Source: Catenovulum agarivorans YM01 (GTDB lineage Bacteria; Pseudomonadota; Gammaproteobacteria; Enterobacterales; Alteromonadaceae). From it: 64,000 nucleotides of DNA. Every line of letters begins with the position of its first letter. The first letter of the stretch is position 1. The DNA lies in contig NZ_JH767529.1 of assembly GCF_000281085.1 (NCBI RefSeq), positions 62,001-126,000 of the forward strand, written 5' to 3'. A program made the position numbers and the translations under genes. The notes beneath the pieces were generated by a model. It was not told the DNA's origin. It saw only the letters and a list, made by a program, of their open reading frames with translations, and searched no databases. This document shows, piece by piece, positions 37,652-48,559 of the stretch.

Positions 37652-40306
37652 CTATGTTTTGGTTAAATACAGCTTCAATATTTCAACGAGCTTTCCTTCA
37701 TCGATGGGCTTAGTGAGGTAATCATCCATCCCGACTTTTTTTGCAGTTTCGAAATCTTGCTGTAACGCATTAGCAGATAATCCAACTATAGGTAACTTAG
37801 CTAATCCTCGCTGCCTTATCCCTATTGTCGCTTGATAACCATCCATAACGGGCATTTGCACATCCATAAGTACTAATTCGAAGCTGGTGTCATCGTGAAT
37901 TTTGTCTAATGCTACTTGGCCGTTGTCGGCGAGGTCTACCGAGATTTGGTATTTTTCTAACATAGCTTTAGCAACTAATTGATTAATTTCATTATCTTCA
38001 ACTAATAACACTTTGGCATTTTCAAAACTCGGAAGTTGAAGACTTTTCTTAACAACAGTCTGCTGCGTTGCTAGGCAATCTTCATCATCAAGTAACTTAG
38101 TTATTTTATCTAGCCACTCCCTTGGACTATAAGGCCGGTAGATAATATTCTGCTTGGGTATTGTGACTAATGTTTCTAACCAAGTTCTATGCGAGACGTC
38201 TGCAATTAGTAAAAAAGAGTGCTTAGATGCATCTAAAGCTTCGAGGTAATTGTCTGCATAGGGCTGCAAAGTCAAAACAAGTACACAAGGGTCGTTTAGT
38301 GGCACAAACTTGCTGGTATTGTCTAGTTTGCGTTTTTGATAGATTGCGTTGCTTGCTCGTAAATATCGTTCAAACGACGCATCTTCGCCAAACAAGATTA
38401 ACGAAGATTTTGTCGATAAATCACTTTCTATAAGTGCCTTACCGCCGTCATTTTCAAGCATCACATTTAAGTTGAATTCAGCCCCTTCTCCCAACGTTGA
38501 ACGCGCAGAAACATCTCCGCCCATTAAATTACACAGCTCTTTTACGATAGCTAGCCCTAACCCTGTCCCTCCATATTTCCTTCGCAATGAAGAATCTGCT
38601 TGAGTAAAAGAGTCAAAAATACTGTCAATTTGTTGTTCGCCTAGGCCAATACCTGAATCTTTGACTTGAGCATACAGTCTATAATTACTACCAGCTAAGT
38701 GTTCACCCCAAAACCTAATATATACTTTGCCGTGCTCTGTGAATTTCAACGCATTATGGGTCAAGTTCATCACTATTTGGGTTAAACGCGTGCAATCTCC
38801 AACTAAACAATCCGGTATGTTTGGGTCAGCATCCAATATTACTGGAATTTTTTTCGTCCGCTCTATTGTATGTATATTAACTAATAAACCATCAATAAAG
38901 TCATGTGTTGAAAACGGCAAGTGTTCAACATCTAATCGACCCGCTTCGATTTTGGAAAAATCCAAGACATCACTGATAATGTTGAGCAGCAACTTGCTTG
39001 AATAATCCGCTTTTTCTAAATAATCTCGCTGCTTTTTATCTAAATCCGTCTCTAAAACCAGCTTAACTAATCCTAATATGCCATTAATAGGTGTCCTAAT
39101 TTCATGACTCATATTAGCCAAAAAGCGACTTTTAGCCATAGTTGCTTCTTGTGCTTCACGTTTTGATTCGGATAAAGCTAAATTTAAACTTTGCGCCTGT
39201 AATAATAACTCTTTCGTTTGAATTATTTTTTGCTGAAAAACGTCTGCTGCACGGGCTAACTCACCCACTTCATCTAATCTTTGTTTGTGGGTAATTGCAC
39301 CTACAGGTTTGTCCTGTGACAGAGCGCGAAAAACATTTGTTATATCAATGATCGGACGCGAAATACGCTGTACAAAATAGACACCAATAATGACAGAAAA
39401 CATTAACCCAAAAATAGAAATGACTAACGCCTGTTGGCGCTGCGACTCAATTATTTCAATAATTTGTTGATGTTTTTGTTCCACCTGTTCCCTTTCGATC
39501 GCACTTAGCTGTTTAGATAAAAACAGTATTTCATTAGCAGTTCCTGCCATTACAACATTTACAAGAAAACTATAACCTCGAGTAACATTGGCCACATTGA
39601 AAAAATGTTCATGTAATTGCTTTAGTGGCAGATCAAAAGGCTTGGCAATATTTGCTGGTATATCTAACAGCAGATCCTGAATGCGATTATGCGCACGACT
39701 GAACTCTTGAATATGCGTTGAGTCGGGTTGCTCTATGTATTTGAGCAATGCGATCTCACTATTTTGTAGTTCTATTTTTATATTTTGCAGCTGCGGCATA
39801 ACCACAATATTTTGTTGGCCAAATTGTACGATCAACTGATGTAATGCATTGTTGGTCTGTGTCAGCTCGCTTTGCACTAAACTGCTACGCAAAGTGCGAT
39901 TTTCAATCACTGTATTAAAGTTACTTTTGTAGTCACGCAAATGTGTTTGCATGCGCAGGCTATATTCTCTAAATTTGTTGTTGCGACTTTCATCTGACAA
40001 CTTGGCTAAATTTTGCTGAATATCTTGGTACAGCATATCGAAACGTTTAATCGCAGATTGACTAGCAGTTCTCTTATAAATCAATACATTGCGCTGCAGA
40101 TCAATAACATCTCTTTCAATAAACCTAACAGCGTTTACTTCTTCAATAGAAAGTTGATTTTGTTTTAAGCTGGTGGAGAGCACATCTTGAGTTCGAAATA
40201 AAATAGATGCGACACCGACCAATAATATGGCGAACACCACCCCAACAATGATTATTTGCACTGTTAAAGTTCGAGCATATCGCAACACTGTATTGATGAT
40301 ATCCAT
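37652..40306 (-). CDS. Hybrid sensor histidine kinase paired with a periplasmic binding protein
   Basis: 884 residues. TM1 about 17-37, helical periplasmic sensor 38-292, TM2 293-312, HAMP about 313-365, HisKA with phospho-acceptor H401 ([15 protein letters not shown]), HATPase with N-box NLTHNALKF and DSGIGLG, and [11 protein letters not shown] degenerate receiver-like stretch (about 634-740) lacks the usual aspartate pocket, then a full receiver (765-882) with D815 in [14 protein letters not shown]. Architecture resembles TorS-type sensors. It starts 7 bases after the Tat-exported binding protein gene, so the two are one operon, and the binding protein is likely its ligand receptor. No separate Hpt or output regulator is adjacent. 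Confidence 0.93.
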   Translation of the reverse strand: MDIINTVLRYARTLTVQIIIVGVVFAILLVGVASILFRTQDVLSTSLKQNQLSIEEVNAVRFIERDVIDLQRNVLIYKRTASQSAIKRFDMLYQDIQQNLAKLSDESRNNKFREYSLRMQTHLRDYKSNFNTVIENRTLRSSLVQSELTQTNNALHQLIVQFGQQNIVVMPQLQNIKIELQNSEIALLKYIEQPDSTHIQEFSRAHNRIQDLLLDIPANIAKPFDLPLKQLHEHFFNVANVTRGYSFLVNVVMAGTANEILFLSKQLSAIEREQVEQKHQQIIEIIESQRQQALVISIFGLMFSVIIGVYFVQRISRPIIDITNVFRALSQDKPVGAITHKQRLDEVGELARAADVFQQKIIQTKELLLQAQSLNLALSESKREAQEATMAKSRFLANMSHEIRTPINGILGLVKLVLETDLDKKQRDYLEKADYSSKLLLNIISDVLDFSKIEAGRLDVEHLPFSTHDFIDGLLVNIHTIERTKKIPVILDADPNIPDCLVGDCTRLTQIVMNLTHNALKFTEHGKVYIRFWGEHLAGSNYRLYAQVKDSGIGLGEQQIDSIFDSFTQADSSLRRKYGGTGLGLAIVKELCNLMGGDVSARSTLGEGAEFNLNVMLENDGGKALIESDLSTKSSLILFGEDASFERYLRASNAIYQKRKLDNTSKFVPLNDPCVLVLTLQPYADNYLEALDASKHSFLLIADVSHRTWLETLVTIPKQNIIYRPYSPREWLDKITKLLDDEDCLATQQTVVKKSLQLPSFENAKVLLVEDNEINQLVAKAMLEKYQISVDLADNGQVALDKIHDDTSFELVLMDVQMPVMDGYQATIGIRQRGLAKLPIVGLSANALQQDFETAKKVGMDDYLTKPIDEGKLVEILKLYLTKT

Positions 40307-40313
40307 TTAAGCC

Positions 40314-41606
40314 TCAAGCACTGATAAACTCATACCATTTTTGCAAACTATATTCATAAGTTGGCATTACCGTATTCCAGACAACTACGTTACTCATACG
40401 TTTAAGGTAGCTACCTCCGGTGCGGGTATCACCTCTATGAACACTAATTTTGCCATCAGGTCCTTGCAACTCGGCATTAGCTGCTTGTCCCATATACCAA
40501 TAATTCCATTCAGTTTCGGTCAGATAGGGTTTGGAACGTTGAGGGTTAGAAATATAATAACCTTGCCTAGCAATAAAAGCCCCGGGCCAGCCTGACAGCC
40601 ACCAATTCATATATTCGTAAGCCGTATCTTTGGTAAGCCCTTGGGTCGCAGCCGACAAACACATCACACCATGCCAACCTCTATAACCTTCTTTTGGCGC
40701 GGCAAATACCACAGGAATATTGCGCCCATTCAAGGCTGATACAGCCGGTGAAAACATGCTTTCAATAATAACTCGACCATTCGCCATAAATTCAACCGAT
40801 TCAGGTACTGAGTTCCAGAAGCCATTAAAATGTCCATCAAATTTAAGAGCAAGCAATATATCAAAGAGCTGATCTAACTCGGTTTTAGTCATGCTGCCAA
40901 TGTCTGCAAAGCGCATTAAACCAGAAGCCTGAGCAGCTAATGCCATATCAAACAGGCCTATCGTTGGGGTATTTACAATCCCGACTTTTCCTCTATATTT
41001 TTTATCAAACAACCAGCCCCAACTTTCCGTTACGTAAGGCACGCCCTTAGGTATTTGCTCCGTGTTATAACCAAAAGAATCAACATTGTGGACGTAAGGC
41101 AGAAAACTAATCTGGCTCGAATCAGTTTGTGATAAAGCACCATTTTTTTGCGCATACAATAATTTATAGGGCGCATCTCCTGCGCCAATTTTACTCTGGG
41201 GAGTTAAACGACCATTTTTGGTCAAACCGTTAATTTCGTCCCAATATTGGATGCGCTTAATATCAATTGGCTGGATTGCTTTGGCGGCCCACAATAAGTT
41301 GATGCTATCAGACCACTGCTCGTATAAATCAAAGCTGCTCGGTTGGGTTGAAGCTTTTTGTAGTACAGCCGCACTTCCTTTGGCTTCGAACTCTAGTTCA
41401 ATGCCAAGGTCTTGCATTGCTTGCTGGCGAATGGCTTCTTGCAAGGTGACATGAGTACCTAAGATGCGCAAAGACAGTTTCTTTTTGCTCCATACATAAG
41501 GTGCTGCACTCGCCAAAGACAGTCCCAAAGAGGCAGTCAAGATAGACTTTATATGTTGGCGTCGAGTCTTATCAAAATTTCGCTGCAAAGCGCTCCAAGC
41601 TCCCAT
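40314..41606 (-). CDS. Tat-exported periplasmic substrate-binding protein (PotD/Fbp-like fold)
   Basis: 430 residues. N-terminus KTRRQHIKSILTASLGLSLA is a twin-arginine signal followed by a hydrophobic h-region, then SAAPYVWS for cleavage. The mature part looks like an extracellular solute-binding protein of the polyamine/iron class: LRILGTHVTLQEAIRQQAMQ, FDLYEQWSDSINLLW, SLPYVHNVDSFGYNTEQ-like FLPYVHNVDSFGYNTEQIPK, WGWLFDKKYRGKVGIVNTP. There is no ABC permease or ATPase beside it; instead it is co-transcribed with a hybrid kinase, so it probably senses rather than transports. The ligand is unknown. Weak ribosome site before ATG 41606. Confidence 0.88.
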   Translation of the reverse strand: MGAWSALQRNFDKTRRQHIKSILTASLGLSLASAAPYVWSKKKLSLRILGTHVTLQEAIRQQAMQDLGIELEFEAKGSAAVLQKASTQPSSFDLYEQWSDSINLLWAAKAIQPIDIKRIQYWDEINGLTKNGRLTPQSKIGAGDAPYKLLYAQKNGALSQTDSSQISFLPYVHNVDSFGYNTEQIPKGVPYVTESWGWLFDKKYRGKVGIVNTPTIGLFDMALAAQASGLMRFADIGSMTKTELDQLFDILLALKFDGHFNGFWNSVPESVEFMANGRVIIESMFSPAVSALNGRNIPVVFAAPKEGYRGWHGVMCLSAATQGLTKDTAYEYMNWWLSGWPGAFIARQGYYISNPQRSKPYLTETEWNYWYMGQAANAELQGPDGKISVHRGDTRTGGSYLKRMSNVVVWNTVMPTYEYSLQKWYEFISA

Positions 41607-41664
41607 TTTGTTTTATCTATTACAGTGTAGAACAATTGAGCTTGACCGCGCGAATTTTGTTACA

Positions 41665-43902
41665 TTACATAGCAAAAAATGATTTACATCCTCCACCTGC
41701 TGCGTCTTTTGCTTTGCGCCATACGTTAGATAGTGGGCTAGTCACTGCACCACTGGTGGTATTAAACAGCACTTTTTTAACTTCACTAAATTTACCGTCT
41801 AATGTTTGCTGAATGGTTGGACAGTCTTTATCATCCAATATTGCAAACCTAAACTTCTCAAATGCCTGTTTGTTTAAATTAACATTACCAATAAAACCCA
41901 AATTATTTTCAGCAGTTTTCAATTTTGCTTTATCTAATCTGATTAAGTTGTTTTGCACATGCGCATTTGCTTCAATCGATTTAATCTGGCTTTGACCTTT
42001 AAATTGAGCTGCGCCTGCAGTTAGTTCCACAAATTGCATTGCCATCATACCCACGGGACCAGCAACTAAAAATGAACCAACATCCAATAACGAGGTTTCT
42101 TGGCTAGCTTTAAAACCATTAATTAGTTTATCCATAGCAATGCCTTCGACCGCAAAAGGACCGGATTTAATCTGCACATTGCCTTGTTGCATCAACCAGT
42201 TTTCTTCGGGTTTAAATTGCAAGTCCGCGTCAATGTTGGCATCTAACATTCCTGTGGGTTTGAATGCGGAATCGCCGATAAAAGGTTGTAACGCAGCAAG
42301 ATCGAATCGGTAGATATCCGTTTGCAAATTTACCAAAGCTGAATTTTCACCAATACGGCGTTTATCAAAAACAGTGCCTTGAGTTTGCACGCGGCCATCT
42401 TTGGTACTCAGCCCACTATCGGTTAATACCAACCCCTCTTCTTGTTGTTGAACATTTAAACTCAGCTGGTTAAATTGGCTATCGAGATAGCTTAATTGTC
42501 TAGCTGCTAATTTGGCTTTGGCGCCGTTGTTCAGAGTAATAAGATCGACTATTTTATGTTGTTGCACAGCTGCTACGTCTGTTAACTCAAAATTAAATTT
42601 ATTCAGCGCAAACCATGCTGATTGTTCGCTCTGTAGCGGCGGGGTTTCGGGGTCAATTAACTGCGCATTTAAGTTGGATATATTGATTTGCTCTAGATAA
42701 AGGTTTGCTACTTGTTCAATTTGCTGAGTTTGCTCTTCAGACCCGGTTTGTGGCTGAGAATCATCAACAGTATCCGTTGCATTTTCAGTTTGTTCAGCTG
42801 GTTTAGCCAAGTAATGCTGTAGATTTAAATTAGTTAAATTAAGCTGTTTTAATCGCAGATCTAACGGTAGAGTTAAGTTTGATTGAGCCTGCAATTGAGT
42901 TTGGCCACCAAATGCATTAAAACTTAAGTTTTCTAGTTGCAGCTGTTCTTTTGCCATTTGGCTAACAAGTTCTAGCTTTTCCACGACATAGCTATTGTTA
43001 CGTGCTTGTTGTGGTAACACCAGCTCAAGGCGTTCAACATCGGTTTTTAACTTCGCCGTGGCAGTTTGCCAGTTAAATAACTCAAGACGCGCTGTGTCAT
43101 TCAACCACTGTGCAACAAAACCACCACTTATAGCTATGTGCTTAATTGACGATTCAAGATTAGGCTGGTTAAAAGCAATATTTTCAATGCTTAAGTCCGT
43201 GTGATTAATCTGCAATTTAGGTGCTAATTCAAGCGCAAAATCTAACTGGTCTAATTTTACATTTTGCTGTTGCTGGTTATCGGCAAAAGCAAAGTTATCC
43301 AGCGCTAGATTTAACTCAAAAGATAAATTAACAGGATCAAATTCGAGTAATTGAGTCAATTCTAGCTTACGCAAACTCACATTAGCTTGTTGTAAATTAA
43401 CTTGTTGATGTTCAGTTGCAAAAGCTACTTCCACTTGAGTTAAAGCAAACGCATCTAGTATAAGTTTATTGGGTAAATATTCACTGATATCGCTTTGTTC
43501 GACGTCGTCTTGCTCAGGCTGTTCACTGGCATTTGCCTGCAATTCGTGCTGAAGTTGCCGCAAACCTTGTGTAGATGCGTTAAATCTGACGCCTTCAATT
43601 GTTATTTGGTTAATATCAAGAGTATTGTTTAACAAAGCTCGCCAATTAAATTTCAGCTGAAAATTATCTATGGCAACAGAGTCACCAAACTTATCTTGCC
43701 AATGCACACCTTGTAATTGTAGTTCGCCAAGTTGAGTTAGCCTATGGTTAACTTTATCGATACGCACCTGCATTGGCATGGCGGCCAATGCATTATTCAG
43801 TTGCTGGTTAACTATATTAGTCCGGTCAAATAAATAGTCTGCAGTCACGAATAGACACAGAACTGCAATTGAACCAATAACAATAGCTCGCAACCATTTC
43901 AT
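41665..43902 (-). CDS. AsmA-family protein
   Basis: 745 residues from the ATG at 43902 (AAGGA seven bases upstream; a GTG two codons earlier is too close to that site). One N-terminal membrane anchor (about 5-23), then a long beta-rich, repetitive periplasmic region (INQITIEGVRFNAS, LQLENLSFNAFGGQTQLQAQ, LNLTNLNLQHYL) and an AsmA C-terminal part (DIDADLQFKPEENWLMQQG). AsmA-like proteins belong to the bridge-like lipid-transfer group and act between the inner and outer membranes. Gln/Asp-rich linker at about 360-390. Fifteen bases downstream of fxsA, same direction. Confidence 0.88.
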   Translation of the reverse strand: MKWLRAIVIGSIAVLCLFVTADYLFDRTNIVNQQLNNALAAMPMQVRIDKVNHRLTQLGELQLQGVHWQDKFGDSVAIDNFQLKFNWRALLNNTLDINQITIEGVRFNASTQGLRQLQHELQANASEQPEQDDVEQSDISEYLPNKLILDAFALTQVEVAFATEHQQVNLQQANVSLRKLELTQLLEFDPVNLSFELNLALDNFAFADNQQQQNVKLDQLDFALELAPKLQINHTDLSIENIAFNQPNLESSIKHIAISGGFVAQWLNDTARLELFNWQTATAKLKTDVERLELVLPQQARNNSYVVEKLELVSQMAKEQLQLENLSFNAFGGQTQLQAQSNLTLPLDLRLKQLNLTNLNLQHYLAKPAEQTENATDTVDDSQPQTGSEEQTQQIEQVANLYLEQINISNLNAQLIDPETPPLQSEQSAWFALNKFNFELTDVAAVQQHKIVDLITLNNGAKAKLAARQLSYLDSQFNQLSLNVQQQEEGLVLTDSGLSTKDGRVQTQGTVFDKRRIGENSALVNLQTDIYRFDLAALQPFIGDSAFKPTGMLDANIDADLQFKPEENWLMQQGNVQIKSGPFAVEGIAMDKLINGFKASQETSLLDVGSFLVAGPVGMMAMQFVELTAGAAQFKGQSQIKSIEANAHVQNNLIRLDKAKLKTAENNLGFIGNVNLNKQAFEKFRFAILDDKDCPTIQQTLDGKFSEVKKVLFNTTSGAVTSPLSNVWRKAKDAAGGGCKSFFAM

Positions 43903-43917
43903 AAACACGTCCTTAAA

Positions 43918-44406
43918 TTATTTGTTGAGGTTATGTGTATCGTCTTTACGCTGCCATTCACCCTCAATTACAGTTCCACCAGCATCATTTTGTTGATAAT
44001 TTTGATGATGGTTTGTTTGACCACCATACACTTGACTGCGCGCAACTATATGCTGACCAAATTCTTTATTAATTAATTTTGCCAGCGGTTTGCGTGTTAA
44101 CGGTATGGTTAAACATAAACCTATCGCATCGGTAATAAACCCAGGTGTGACCAACAATACACCGGCAACTAAAATCATCAGACCTTCAGTAATTGACTCT
44201 GCAGGCAAAATGCCTTGTTGTGATTTCTGTTGAATTTCTGCCAGCGCAGCCATACCTTGCGCTCTAACTAAATGCGCCCCCGCAACCGCAGTTACAATCA
44301 CAATAAAAAAAGTTGTCCAGCCACCGATGAGATCACCGACATGCAATAACAAAGCTATCTCAGCTATTGGCATAACAACAAACAAAAACAATAATTTGAA
44401 AAACAT
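43918..44406 (-). CDS. fxsA: FxsA-family membrane protein
   Basis: 162 residues (E. coli 158), with the family core LLFLFVVMPIAEIALLLHVG, DLIGGWTTFFIVIVTAVAGA, RAQGMAALAEIQ and GLMILVAGVLLVTPGFITDA. In E. coli, overproduced FxsA prevents F-plasmid exclusion of phage T7; the normal role is unknown. Charged His/Gln-rich tail. Divergent from cutA, a neighbourhood also known in enterics, but groES/groEL are not here. Confidence 0.93.
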   Translation of the reverse strand: MFFKLLFLFVVMPIAEIALLLHVGDLIGGWTTFFIVIVTAVAGAHLVRAQGMAALAEIQQKSQQGILPAESITEGLMILVAGVLLVTPGFITDAIGLCLTIPLTRKPLAKLINKEFGQHIVARSQVYGGQTNHHQNYQQNDAGGTVIEGEWQRKDDTHNLNK

Positions 44407-44552
44407 GATTTAACTCTCTTACATTAAGGTCTTGTGACCCGCTGAACAATTGAAATGGCATCAACCTAATTAAAAACAAGGCATATGCAGACAATGGACA
44501 GTTTTATTCTACAATGTTGTGACCTATTAAACAGTTTATACGTTCAAAATAA

Positions 44553-44909
44553 ATGAAATGTTTAACCCCAATACAAATTAGCGTGGCTTGCGCTGACAAA
44601 GATGAAGCACAAAAGATAGCCAAGGTGTTGCTGGAACAAAATCTTGCAGCCTGCTGCCAGATTACAGAAAACCTACTTTCGATATATAAATGGCAAGGCA
44701 AAGTTGAACAAGCTAATGAATGTATGTTAGTTATAAAAAGTGTTAGGAGTTGTTTTGAGCAAATATCACAACAAGTAAAACGCATTCATAGTTATCAAGT
44801 TGCGGAAATTATCGCGCTGGAGATTCAAGAAATTGAGCCAGCATACGAACAATGGCTGCTAGAACAAATTAATTCAAAAACCACGCCAATTTCGCCGAAA
44901 AACCGATAA
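44553..44909 (+). CDS. cutA: CutA1 divalent-cation tolerance protein
   Basis: 118 residues (E. coli 112). ISVACADKDEAQKIAKVLLEQ, LAACCQITENLLSIYKWQGK, ECMLVIKSVRSCFEQISQQV and HSYQVAEIIALEI match the trimeric ferredoxin-like CutA1 family. Linked to copper tolerance in E. coli, with an unclear biochemical role. No clear Shine-Dalgarno sequence before ATG 44553. Confidence 0.95.
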   Translation: MKCLTPIQISVACADKDEAQKIAKVLLEQNLAACCQITENLLSIYKWQGKVEQANECMLVIKSVRSCFEQISQQVKRIHSYQVAEIIALEIQEIEPAYEQWLLEQINSKTTPISPKNR

Positions 44910-45043
44910 CTTGAGAGGTTCGACCATTTTTTTGAAAATTACCGTTTTAAATTGGCTAATAATCTTCTATAGTTAAGCACAATTTATATTTCGCTAACTT
45001 TTCACCGAAATTAGTGGCTAAATTACCAACAAAGACCGCATTT

Positions 45044-45505
45044 ATGCCAAAAAAGACTTTTAAAATATTACTATTAAATGGGCCAAACCTAAATATGTTA
45101 GGCAAACGCGAGCCTGAAATTTACGGTAGTACCACTTTGGCACAAATTGTTCAGCAGTTAACCGAAGAAGCCGACAAGTTATCTATAGAATTGACACATT
45201 TACAGTCAAATGCTGAATTTGAGTTAATTGATAAAATTCATCAAGCTTTTGAGCAAGTTGATTTTATCATTATCAACCCAGCTGCATTCACACATACAAG
45301 CGTGGCACTGCGCGATGCTATTTTGGCGGTTAACATTCCTTTTATCGAAGTACATTTATCCAATGTACACAAACGTGAAAAGTTTCGACACCATTCATAT
45401 TTCTCTGATGTTGCCCATGCAGTTATCTGCGGTTTAGGCAGTCAGGGATATTTTTATGCGCTAGATGCGGCACACCGCATTTTAAATTCAGAATCAACCA
45501 AATAA
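45044..45505 (+). CDS. aroQ: 3-dehydroquinate dehydratase, type II
   Basis: Third step of the shikimate pathway. 153 residues from ATG 45044 ([20 protein letters not shown]); a GTG ten codons upstream is an alternative. Type II signatures: [18 protein letters not shown] with the catalytic Tyr loop, [37 protein letters not shown] and [20 protein letters not shown]. First gene of aroQ-accB-accC, the usual order in Vibrio, Shewanella and Pseudomonas. Confidence 0.96.
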   Translation: MPKKTFKILLLNGPNLNMLGKREPEIYGSTTLAQIVQQLTEEADKLSIELTHLQSNAEFELIDKIHQAFEQVDFIIINPAAFTHTSVALRDAILAVNIPFIEVHLSNVHKREKFRHHSYFSDVAHAVICGLGSQGYFYALDAAHRILNSESTK

Positions 45506-45519
45506 AGAGAGTAACAACC

Positions 45520-45984
45520 ATGGCTATGGATATTCGTAAAGTTAAAAAACTAATTGAATTAGTTGAAGAGTCTGGCATTTCAGAATTAGAAATCACCGAA
45601 GGTGAAGAGTCAGTACGTATCAGCCGTGGAGCGCCTGCAGTAAACTATGCAGCTCCTCAACCTATGTATGCTCCAGCACCTCAAGCTGCAGCCCCAGCTC
45701 CTGCCGCGCCAGTAGCTGAAGCAGCGCCTGCCGCAGCAGCAAAACCTGCTGGCCACGAAGTTAAATCACCTATGGTAGGTACTTTCTATTCATCTCCTAA
45801 ACCAGGCGCACCAGTATTTGCTTCAGTCGGCGACACTGTAAACGTTGGTGATACTTTATGTATTATCGAAGCAATGAAGATGATGAATGAAATTACTGCT
45901 GATAAAGCAGGTACAATTAAATCTGTATTAGCAGAAAATGGCGACGTAATTGAATTTGATCAACCATTATTCATCATAGGTTAA
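45520..45984 (+). CDS. accB: Biotin carboxyl carrier protein of acetyl-CoA carboxylase
   Basis: 154 residues (E. coli 156). N-terminal helical region [18 protein letters not shown], Ala/Pro-rich linker (about 38-77), and biotinyl domain with EAMKMMNEI; biotin goes on K120. Carries CO2 between biotin carboxylase and carboxyltransferase for malonyl-CoA synthesis. 14 bases after aroQ, with AGAG-type ribosome site. Confidence 0.97.
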   Translation: MAMDIRKVKKLIELVEESGISELEITEGEESVRISRGAPAVNYAAPQPMYAPAPQAAAPAPAAPVAEAAPAAAAKPAGHEVKSPMVGTFYSSPKPGAPVFASVGDTVNVGDTLCIIEAMKMMNEITADKAGTIKSVLAENGDVIEFDQPLFIIG

Positions 45985-45997
45985 GGAGTTTCCCACT

Positions 45998-47344
45998 GTG
46001 ATTGATAAGGTTCTAATTGCAAACCGGGGCGAAATTGCATTGCGTATTTTACGCGCGTGTAAAGAACTCGGTATAAAAACTGTCGCTGTGCATTCAACTG
46101 CCGACCGCGAACTAAAACACGTATTGTTAGCAGACGAAACCATTTGTATTGGTAAAGCACCTGCAACTGAAAGTTATTTGAACGTGCCGCGTATTATCGC
46201 AGCAGCAGAAGCTTCAGGCGCAGTAGCAATTCACCCAGGTTACGGCTTCTTGTCTGAAAACGCTGATTTTGCTGAGCGCGTAGAACAAAGTGGTTTTATT
46301 TTTATCGGTCCAACTGCTGACTCTATTCGCATTATGGGTGATAAAGTTGCTGCTATCAGTGCTATGAAAAAAGCCGGTGTACCTTGTGTACCAGGTTCTG
46401 ATGGCCCATTAAGCGACGACGAACAAAAGAATATCCAAATCGCTAAACGCATTGGTTACCCAGTGATCATTAAAGCTGCCGGTGGCGGTGGTGGTCGTGG
46501 TATGCGTGTTGTCCGTAGCGAAAAAGAGTTAATTAAATCTATTGAATTAACTAAATCTGAAGCGGGCGCGGCATTTAACAACGACGTTGTTTACATGGAG
46601 AAATTCCTTGAAAACCCTCGTCACGTTGAAGTTCAAGTATTATCAGACGGCCAAGGCAATGCGATTCACTTAGGTGAGCGTGACTGTTCTATGCAACGTC
46701 GCCACCAAAAAGTAGTAGAAGAAGCACCAGCTCCGGGCATTACTGAAGAAATGCGTAAGTTCATTGGTGATCGTTGTCGTCGCGCTTGTATCGAAATTGG
46801 TTATCGCGGTGCAGGTACTTTCGAATTTTTATTCGAAAACGGTGAATTCTACTTTATCGAAATGAATACACGTATTCAGGTAGAACATCCAGTAACTGAG
46901 ATGATCACAGGTGTTGATTTGATTAAAGAGCAGTTAAAAATTGCTGCTGGTCAACCTTTGTCTATCACGCAAGATGAGATCAAAATTCGCGGCCATGCGG
47001 TTGAATGTCGTATCAATGCGGAAGATCCAGATACCTTTATGCCGTGCCCTGGCAAAATTAACCGTTTCCACTCACCAGGTGGTTTAGGTGTTCGTTGGGA
47101 TTCGCATATTTACGCGGGTTACGCTGTGCCACCTAACTATGATTCTATGATAGGTAAGCTAATTACTTATGGTGAGAATCGTGGTATTGCAATTGCGCGT
47201 ATGCAAAATGCTTTGAGTGAGCTTGTGGTTGAAGGTATTAAAACCAATGTAAGTTTGCAAAAAACCATTATGGAAGATGAGAATTTCCAAAATGGTGGGA
47301 CTAATATCCACTATTTAGAAAAGAAACTGGGTATTGCTAAATAG
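45998..47344 (+). CDS. accC: Biotin carboxylase subunit of acetyl-CoA carboxylase
   Basis: 448 residues (E. coli 449). ATP-grasp enzyme: [80 protein letters not shown]. The start is GTG at 45998 with AAGGAG nine bases upstream, 13 bases after accB. In many bacteria AccB represses accBC transcription; no operator can be named here. Confidence 0.98.
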   Translation: MIDKVLIANRGEIALRILRACKELGIKTVAVHSTADRELKHVLLADETICIGKAPATESYLNVPRIIAAAEASGAVAIHPGYGFLSENADFAERVEQSGFIFIGPTADSIRIMGDKVAAISAMKKAGVPCVPGSDGPLSDDEQKNIQIAKRIGYPVIIKAAGGGGGRGMRVVRSEKELIKSIELTKSEAGAAFNNDVVYMEKFLENPRHVEVQVLSDGQGNAIHLGERDCSMQRRHQKVVEEAPAPGITEEMRKFIGDRCRRACIEIGYRGAGTFEFLFENGEFYFIEMNTRIQVEHPVTEMITGVDLIKEQLKIAAGQPLSITQDEIKIRGHAVECRINAEDPDTFMPCPGKINRFHSPGGLGVRWDSHIYAGYAVPPNYDSMIGKLITYGENRGIAIARMQNALSELVVEGIKTNVSLQKTIMEDENFQNGGTNIHYLEKKLGIAK

Positions 47345-47404
47345 CTAGTACAGGCAATAAAGCATAATTATCGCAAAAACTCTTCAGAGTAATATGCGTA
47401 TTCA

Positions 47405-47504
47405 GAGGTGGAATTCCTCCATGAAGGTACGTTCCTGTCGCCTTCCTTGGCTCCACCTCATCAGACTGCGAAGCTGCGCTTCGGTTCTGATTCGCCCATG
47501 GCGA
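47405..47504 (+). ncRNA. Highly structured accC 3' region (candidate RNA element)
   Basis: Three hairpins in a row on the plus strand: GAGGTGGA (47405-47412) with TCCACCTC (47452-47459) around an inner GAAGG/CCTTC; ATCAGA (47460-47465) with TCTGAT (47486-47491) around CGAAGC-TGC-GCTTCG; TCGCC-CAT-GGCGA (47492-47504). Nothing comparable is seen in other spacers of this window. It could be a 3'-UTR element, a processed small RNA or a palindromic repeat unit. A 71-codon frame crosses it (47408-47623) but looks non-coding. Confidence 0.45.
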
Positions 47505-47576
47505 TTGAAGTTTTGCTCCTAATTATTGCTTTATTACCTCTAATGAACTTATGCCATGTGATTTCTAAATACACTA

Positions 47577-47601
47577 AGCCGAATTTCGATTCGGCTTTTT
47601 T
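47577..47601 (+). terminator. Intrinsic terminator of the acc operon
   Basis: AGCCGAA (47577-47583), loop TTTCGA, TTCGGCT (47590-47596), then six Ts. It lies 233 bases after the accC stop, past the structured region, so transcripts should include those hairpins. Confidence 0.9.
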
Positions 47602-47663
47602 ATTTCTGCCAATAGTTAGGTAGAATACCTTCCAATTACTTCGAATAATTTATTGAGACCTTT

Positions 47664-48542
47664 ATGCCTTGGCTCCAGCTTAGATATACCACTGATAAAC
47701 AAAGTGCCGATTTAATTTCTGATGAAATGATGGAATGCGGTGCATTTTCCGTTACTTTTTTGGATGCACAGGACACACCAATCTACGAACCTAAACCGGG
47801 TGACTTTTTATTGTGGGAACAAACCATAGCAATAGGTTTGTACGATGCAGAAGCCGATATGGATGCCATTGTTGAGCATTTACATCAGTTTCCGTTTGGG
47901 CAAAAAGGTTCATATAAAATTGAGCAGTTAGAAGATAAAGATTGGATCCGTGAGTGGATGGATAGTTTTAAGCCAATTCAGTTTGGTGACAGATTATGGG
48001 TTTGTCCAAGTTGGTGTGATATTCCAGATCCCGCTGCGGTGAATATCATTCTTGATCCGGGTTTAGCTTTTGGTACAGGGACTCATCCAACAACGTCTTT
48101 GTGTTTACAATGGTTAGATAAACATATCCAGCCTCAACATACCATAGTCGATTTTGGTTGTGGTTCTGGCATTTTGGCTGTGGCAGGGTTAAAACTCGGT
48201 GCGAAAAAAGCCATAGGTATTGATATTGATCCACAAGCGATTGAAGCTTCTACCGCCAATGCAGAACGTAACCATGTATTAGATAAACTAGAACTGTATT
48301 TGCCTGATGCGCAGCCACAACTGCAAGCGGATATAGTGGTTGCGAATATCCTAGCAGGGCCATTACGTGAACTTGCACAAGTAATTAGCGACTATGTTAA
48401 GCCTGGGGGTAAACTTGCGCTATCTGGTATTTTAGACAGTCAAGCGGAAGAAATTTGCCAAATATATAGCCAATGGTTTGATCTAGAAGCTGTTGCCCAG
48501 CAAGAAGATTGGTGTCGTGTAGCTGGTACTAAGAAGCTATAA
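47664..48542 (+). CDS. prmA: Ribosomal protein L11 methyltransferase
   Basis: 292 residues (E. coli 293). N-terminal L11-binding domain [18 protein letters not shown], then the SAM domain: [57 protein letters not shown] and [17 protein letters not shown]. Trimethylates L11. After accBC as in many relatives, but dusB-fis does not follow here. Confidence 0.97.
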   Translation: MPWLQLRYTTDKQSADLISDEMMECGAFSVTFLDAQDTPIYEPKPGDFLLWEQTIAIGLYDAEADMDAIVEHLHQFPFGQKGSYKIEQLEDKDWIREWMDSFKPIQFGDRLWVCPSWCDIPDPAAVNIILDPGLAFGTGTHPTTSLCLQWLDKHIQPQHTIVDFGCGSGILAVAGLKLGAKKAIGIDIDPQAIEASTANAERNHVLDKLELYLPDAQPQLQADIVVANILAGPLRELAQVISDYVKPGGKLALSGILDSQAEEICQIYSQWFDLEAVAQQEDWCRVAGTKKL

Positions 48543-48559
48543 GCCAGCCGACTGCTATT

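Noticed and set aside
47408-47623. 71-codon plus-strand frame in the accC-prmA spacer
   Set aside because: It begins inside a perfect hairpin arm, has no ribosome site, reads through the acc terminator, and its sequence looks like translated RNA structure.
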